Shown here: positions 13,860-15,603 of the stretch, piece by piece
How positions within the stretch are numbered: the first letter of the stretch is position 1
Layout: each line of letters starts with the position of its first letter
Assembly (NCBI GenBank): GCA_937873245.1
Contig: CALMVY010000001.1
Coordinates: 1 to 15,603, forward strand
Direction of reading: 5' to 3'
From: an uncultured Arthrobacter sp.
GTDB taxonomy: Bacteria > Actinomycetota > Actinomycetes > Actinomycetales > Micrococcaceae
Length of the DNA: 15,603 nt
Position numbers and translations under genes: made by a program
Notes under the pieces: model-generated
What the model was told of the DNA's origin: nothing
The model's input: the letters and a program-made list of their open reading frames with translations, nothing else
Databases searched by the model: none

Positions 13860-14801
13860 TTAACGGCCAGGACGCCAGCCGGCCTGGACGAGCGCGGTCC
13901 GGACCTTGGCAACCGCGGCCTTGGCGTCGCCGTGCATATGGCGTTTGGAGATCCGGACTTCGGTCCAACCGAGGGCCGTGTACCGCTCGGAGCGGGCGAT
14001 GTCCCGGACAATCTGCCCCTCCTCACCATGGTGCGCGCCCTCGTACTCGATGCCGATCCGGTATTTCCGGTAGGACAGGTCGGGTTCGTGGTGCCGCGTT
14101 CCGCCGTCGTCGATGATTGGCACATTCAGTTCCGGTTCCGGAAGACCCGCCCGGACGATGGCAAGCCGCAGCAGGGATTCCTGCGGCGAGTCCGAGCCCA
14201 CGCGAATCAGCTTGATAGCCTCCCGCGCTTTGCGGATCCCGCGCTTTCCCCGGTGGCGGTCGATCATCCGCTGGAGATCCGCGAGGCTGCACAAGGGCAG
14301 GTCACGGCCGTCGAACTCCGGCCGGGGCACCCGGACGCAGCTGTCGCCGGCCACAACGAGTTCGTCGACGGTCAGCATTTCGGCCAGATCCAGCCACGTC
14401 CGTTCCGGGGTGGTGATCGGAATCCCGTCCAGCACCGTGACCTCGTCGTCGTAGAGCTTCATCCGGTGAACGATGACATGCGGCCGGTTGAGATGGGCAG
14501 CACCTTCGGGCCTGATCACGTGGTACATCTCGGGTCCCTCCTTTGCTTGCCGCGCCGGAACCGAACCAAGCTCCGCCGCGGTGAGGTGCGACGCGGCGCA
14601 TCGCTCATTGACCTCAATGAAAGGCCGCACTCTCACGCTCAGCGGAAGCCCCGGCGTCGTGCCCAGGGAGCGAATCCCCCGGCCGAGCGCTGCGAGGGAG
14701 CGGTGGCGGAGCCGCTTGGACGACACCCCGGCTGCTGCCGCTTCGGCAACGGTGAAGGGCCGTCCGTGGAAATCGTCCGGCAGCGGGCTCGCGGTTTTCA
14801 T
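13860..14801 (-). CDS. DUF559-type putative nuclease with an AbiEi-like N-terminal region
   Basis: The C-terminal 110 residues resemble the DUF559/VSR-like endonuclease fold of the PD-(D/E)XK group: E208 in SDSPQESLLRLA, D241 in HHEPDLSY, and E252/E254 in RIGIEYEGAHH, then RDIARSERYTALGWTEVRISK. The N-terminal 60 residues (FTVAEAAAAGVSSKRLRHRS, then GRGIRSLG) resemble the winged-helix region of AbiEi-type proteins. The middle carries GIPITTPERTWLDLA. Families with this layout are common in Arthrobacter and relatives, and their role is not established. I chose the ATG at 14801 (313 aa); the frame is open to 14891, but that extension would translate the palindrome. No clear RBS is seen. The gene is flanked by two related palindromes. 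Confidence 0.75.
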   Translation of the reverse strand: MKTASPLPDDFHGRPFTVAEAAAAGVSSKRLRHRSLAALGRGIRSLGTTPGLPLSVRVRPFIEVNERCAASHLTAAELGSVPARQAKEGPEMYHVIRPEGAAHLNRPHVIVHRMKLYDDEVTVLDGIPITTPERTWLDLAEMLTVDELVVAGDSCVRVPRPEFDGRDLPLCSLADLQRMIDRHRGKRGIRKAREAIKLIRVGSDSPQESLLRLAIVRAGLPEPELNVPIIDDGGTRHHEPDLSYRKYRIGIEYEGAHHGEEGQIVRDIARSERYTALGWTEVRISKRHMHGDAKAAVAKVRTALVQAGWRPGR

Positions 14802-14861
14802 GGCTTCATAAGACCAGAACCGCGCCGACCCCGCAGAAGTTATCCACACCTTCCCATCCGC

Positions 14862-14909
14862 TGCTCCATAAGTGCCGTTATGGGGCCTCAAAACGGCACC
14901 TATGGAGCA
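14862..14909. repeat. 48-bp palindromic element, copy 2 (before the DUF559 gene)
   Basis: 14862-14879 and 14892-14909 are complementary at 17 of 18 positions. The element is in the same orientation as copy 1 at 13801-13848. Two of the stem differences between the copies are compensatory: G-C to A-T (13807/13842 against 14868/14903) and C-G to G-C (13811/13838 against 14872/14899). It lies between the DUF503 gene and the DUF559 gene, both on the minus strand. Confidence 0.8.
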
Positions 14910-14920
14910 CTCGATGGGGA

Positions 14921-15214
14921 TTAGTCGTCGCTGCGGAGTTCGCGCTGGCGGGCGCTGAGCAGTTCCAGCTCCGGCCGCGCCGCGACAAAGCGTTCGACGG
15001 CGGCAAGCACCTCGACGAGATGCGCGCGGTCCGCCGCGACCAGCCCGACGCCGATGACGGTGCGGCGGTACTGGTCCTGCAGCCCGGCCTCGGTCACGGA
15101 GACGTCGAAGCGGCGCTTGAGCTCGGCCAGCACCGGGCGCACCACGGAGCGTTTTTCCTTCAGGCTATGGACATCGCCGAGGAGGACATCGAATTCAATC
15201 CAGCCGATCCACAT
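14921..15214 (-). CDS. DUF503 (YlxP-like) protein
   Basis: A 97-residue protein with the DUF503 pattern: MWIGWIEFDVLLGDVHSLKE, KEKRSVVRPVLAELKRRFDV, then VTEAGLQDQYRRTVIGVGLV. The fold is a small alpha/beta ferredoxin-like one. In many bacteria the homologue (YlxP) sits near infB and rbfA, and its role is not settled; here it is away from those genes. The ATG has no RBS, but a TAGGCT box ends 6 nt upstream, which suggests a leaderless transcript. The upstream gene ends 27 bp away. Confidence 0.88.
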   Translation of the reverse strand: MWIGWIEFDVLLGDVHSLKEKRSVVRPVLAELKRRFDVSVTEAGLQDQYRRTVIGVGLVAADRAHLVEVLAAVERFVAARPELELLSARQRELRSDD

Positions 15215-15220
15215 GGCATA

Positions 15221-15226
15221 AGCCTA
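15221..15226 (-). promoter_or_regulatory. Putative -10 box of a leaderless transcript (DUF503 gene)
   Basis: On the minus strand TAGGCT is followed by six bases and the ATG at 15214. It lies inside a small inverted repeat (GCATA...TATGC). The layout matches the box before the gene at 9928-10113. Confidence 0.45.
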
Positions 15227-15241
15227 TGCAATCGGCGCGGG

Positions 15242-15559
15242 TTAGATGGTCAGTTCGCCCATCCGGTCCCAGCCTTCGCCGTCGAGCTGGCGGCTGATGA
15301 TCCGGGGAGTTTCGGCCAGCGCCTGGGGCATGTCCGCCATGGCCTGCTTGAAGTGGGCGCTGTTGACGTGGTCTCCGGCGGCGTCGTCCTTGAAGGCCTC
15401 GACCAGGACGAACTCGTTGGGGTCCTCCACGCTGCGGGACCAGTCGAACCAGAGGTTGCCGGGCTCCTTGCGGGTGGCCTGGGTGAAGTCCTCCACCAGG
15501 CCGAGCCAGCGCTCCGACCAGTCGGGCTTGACCTTGAATTTGACGACAATGAAGATCAC
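15242..15559 (-). CDS. Antibiotic biosynthesis monooxygenase (ABM) domain protein
   Basis: A 105-residue single-domain protein of the dimeric alpha/beta-barrel (ABM) type, often called putative quinol monooxygenase (YgiN-like). Family features are IVVKFKVKPDWSERWL at the N terminus, REPGN-like KEPGNLWFDWSRS (31-43), and EFVLVEAFKDDAAGDHVNSA (49-68) with His64 and His69. The start is GTG at 15559, with AAAGG 9 nt upstream on the minus strand. No cofactor-binding motif is expected in this family. The substrate cannot be told from sequence. It is followed by the DUF503 gene, which seems to have its own promoter. Confidence 0.88.
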   Translation of the reverse strand: MIFIVVKFKVKPDWSERWLGLVEDFTQATRKEPGNLWFDWSRSVEDPNEFVLVEAFKDDAAGDHVNSAHFKQAMADMPQALAETPRIISRQLDGEGWDRMGELTI

Positions 15560-15603
15560 GGAGAAGTGCCTTTCGGTGTGGGGGATGGTGTTCCATTCTT
15601 GCA

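Noticed and set aside
14802..14891. Longer start for the DUF559 protein
   Set aside because: The added 30 residues would be translated from the palindromic element and the intergenic region, and show no family similarity.

Overview
The window is high-GC DNA from an actinobacterium. Gene content and protein sequence fit the Micrococcaceae, most likely Arthrobacter or Pseudarthrobacter; this is judged from recognised family sequences and not from a database search. Almost all of it is ordinary chromosome with dense genes, GTG/TTG starts, overlapping stops and starts, and leaderless-looking promoters.

Left part (1-3300, + strand): the 3' end of dnaX (DNA polymerase III tau subunit), then recR (recombination repair), then a 323-bp gene-free stretch that carries a perfect 28-bp inverted repeat and further copies of its end motif, then lysC (aspartokinase) closed by a strong hairpin. 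Inside lysC an RBS-like sequence followed by TTG would give a separate 172-residue beta (regulatory) subunit.

Middle part (3300-9930): two small unknown genes on the minus strand face an OhrR-type MarR regulator across a palindromic operator. Next on the + strand come a lipoprotein with a Streptomyces subtilisin inhibitor (SSI) domain, a conserved protein usually labelled 3-methyladenine DNA glycosylase, and a second, cytoplasmic SSI-like protein translationally coupled to it. These converge, across a shared hairpin terminator, on a 1046-residue secreted subtilisin-like protease with a propeptide, a PA insert and C-terminal beta domains. The pairing of two SSI-family proteins with a subtilase is the most interesting part of the window and may be a protease-inhibitor locus.

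Right part (9930-15603): a small membrane protein on the minus strand, then purS-purQ-purL on the + strand, which encode the three-part formylglycinamidine ribonucleotide synthase of purine synthesis. After purL, on the minus strand, lie a DUF559-type putative nuclease bracketed by two related 48-bp palindromes, a DUF503 (YlxP-like) protein and an antibiotic biosynthesis monooxygenase-domain protein. No tRNA, rRNA, CRISPR array, transposase or phage gene was seen.
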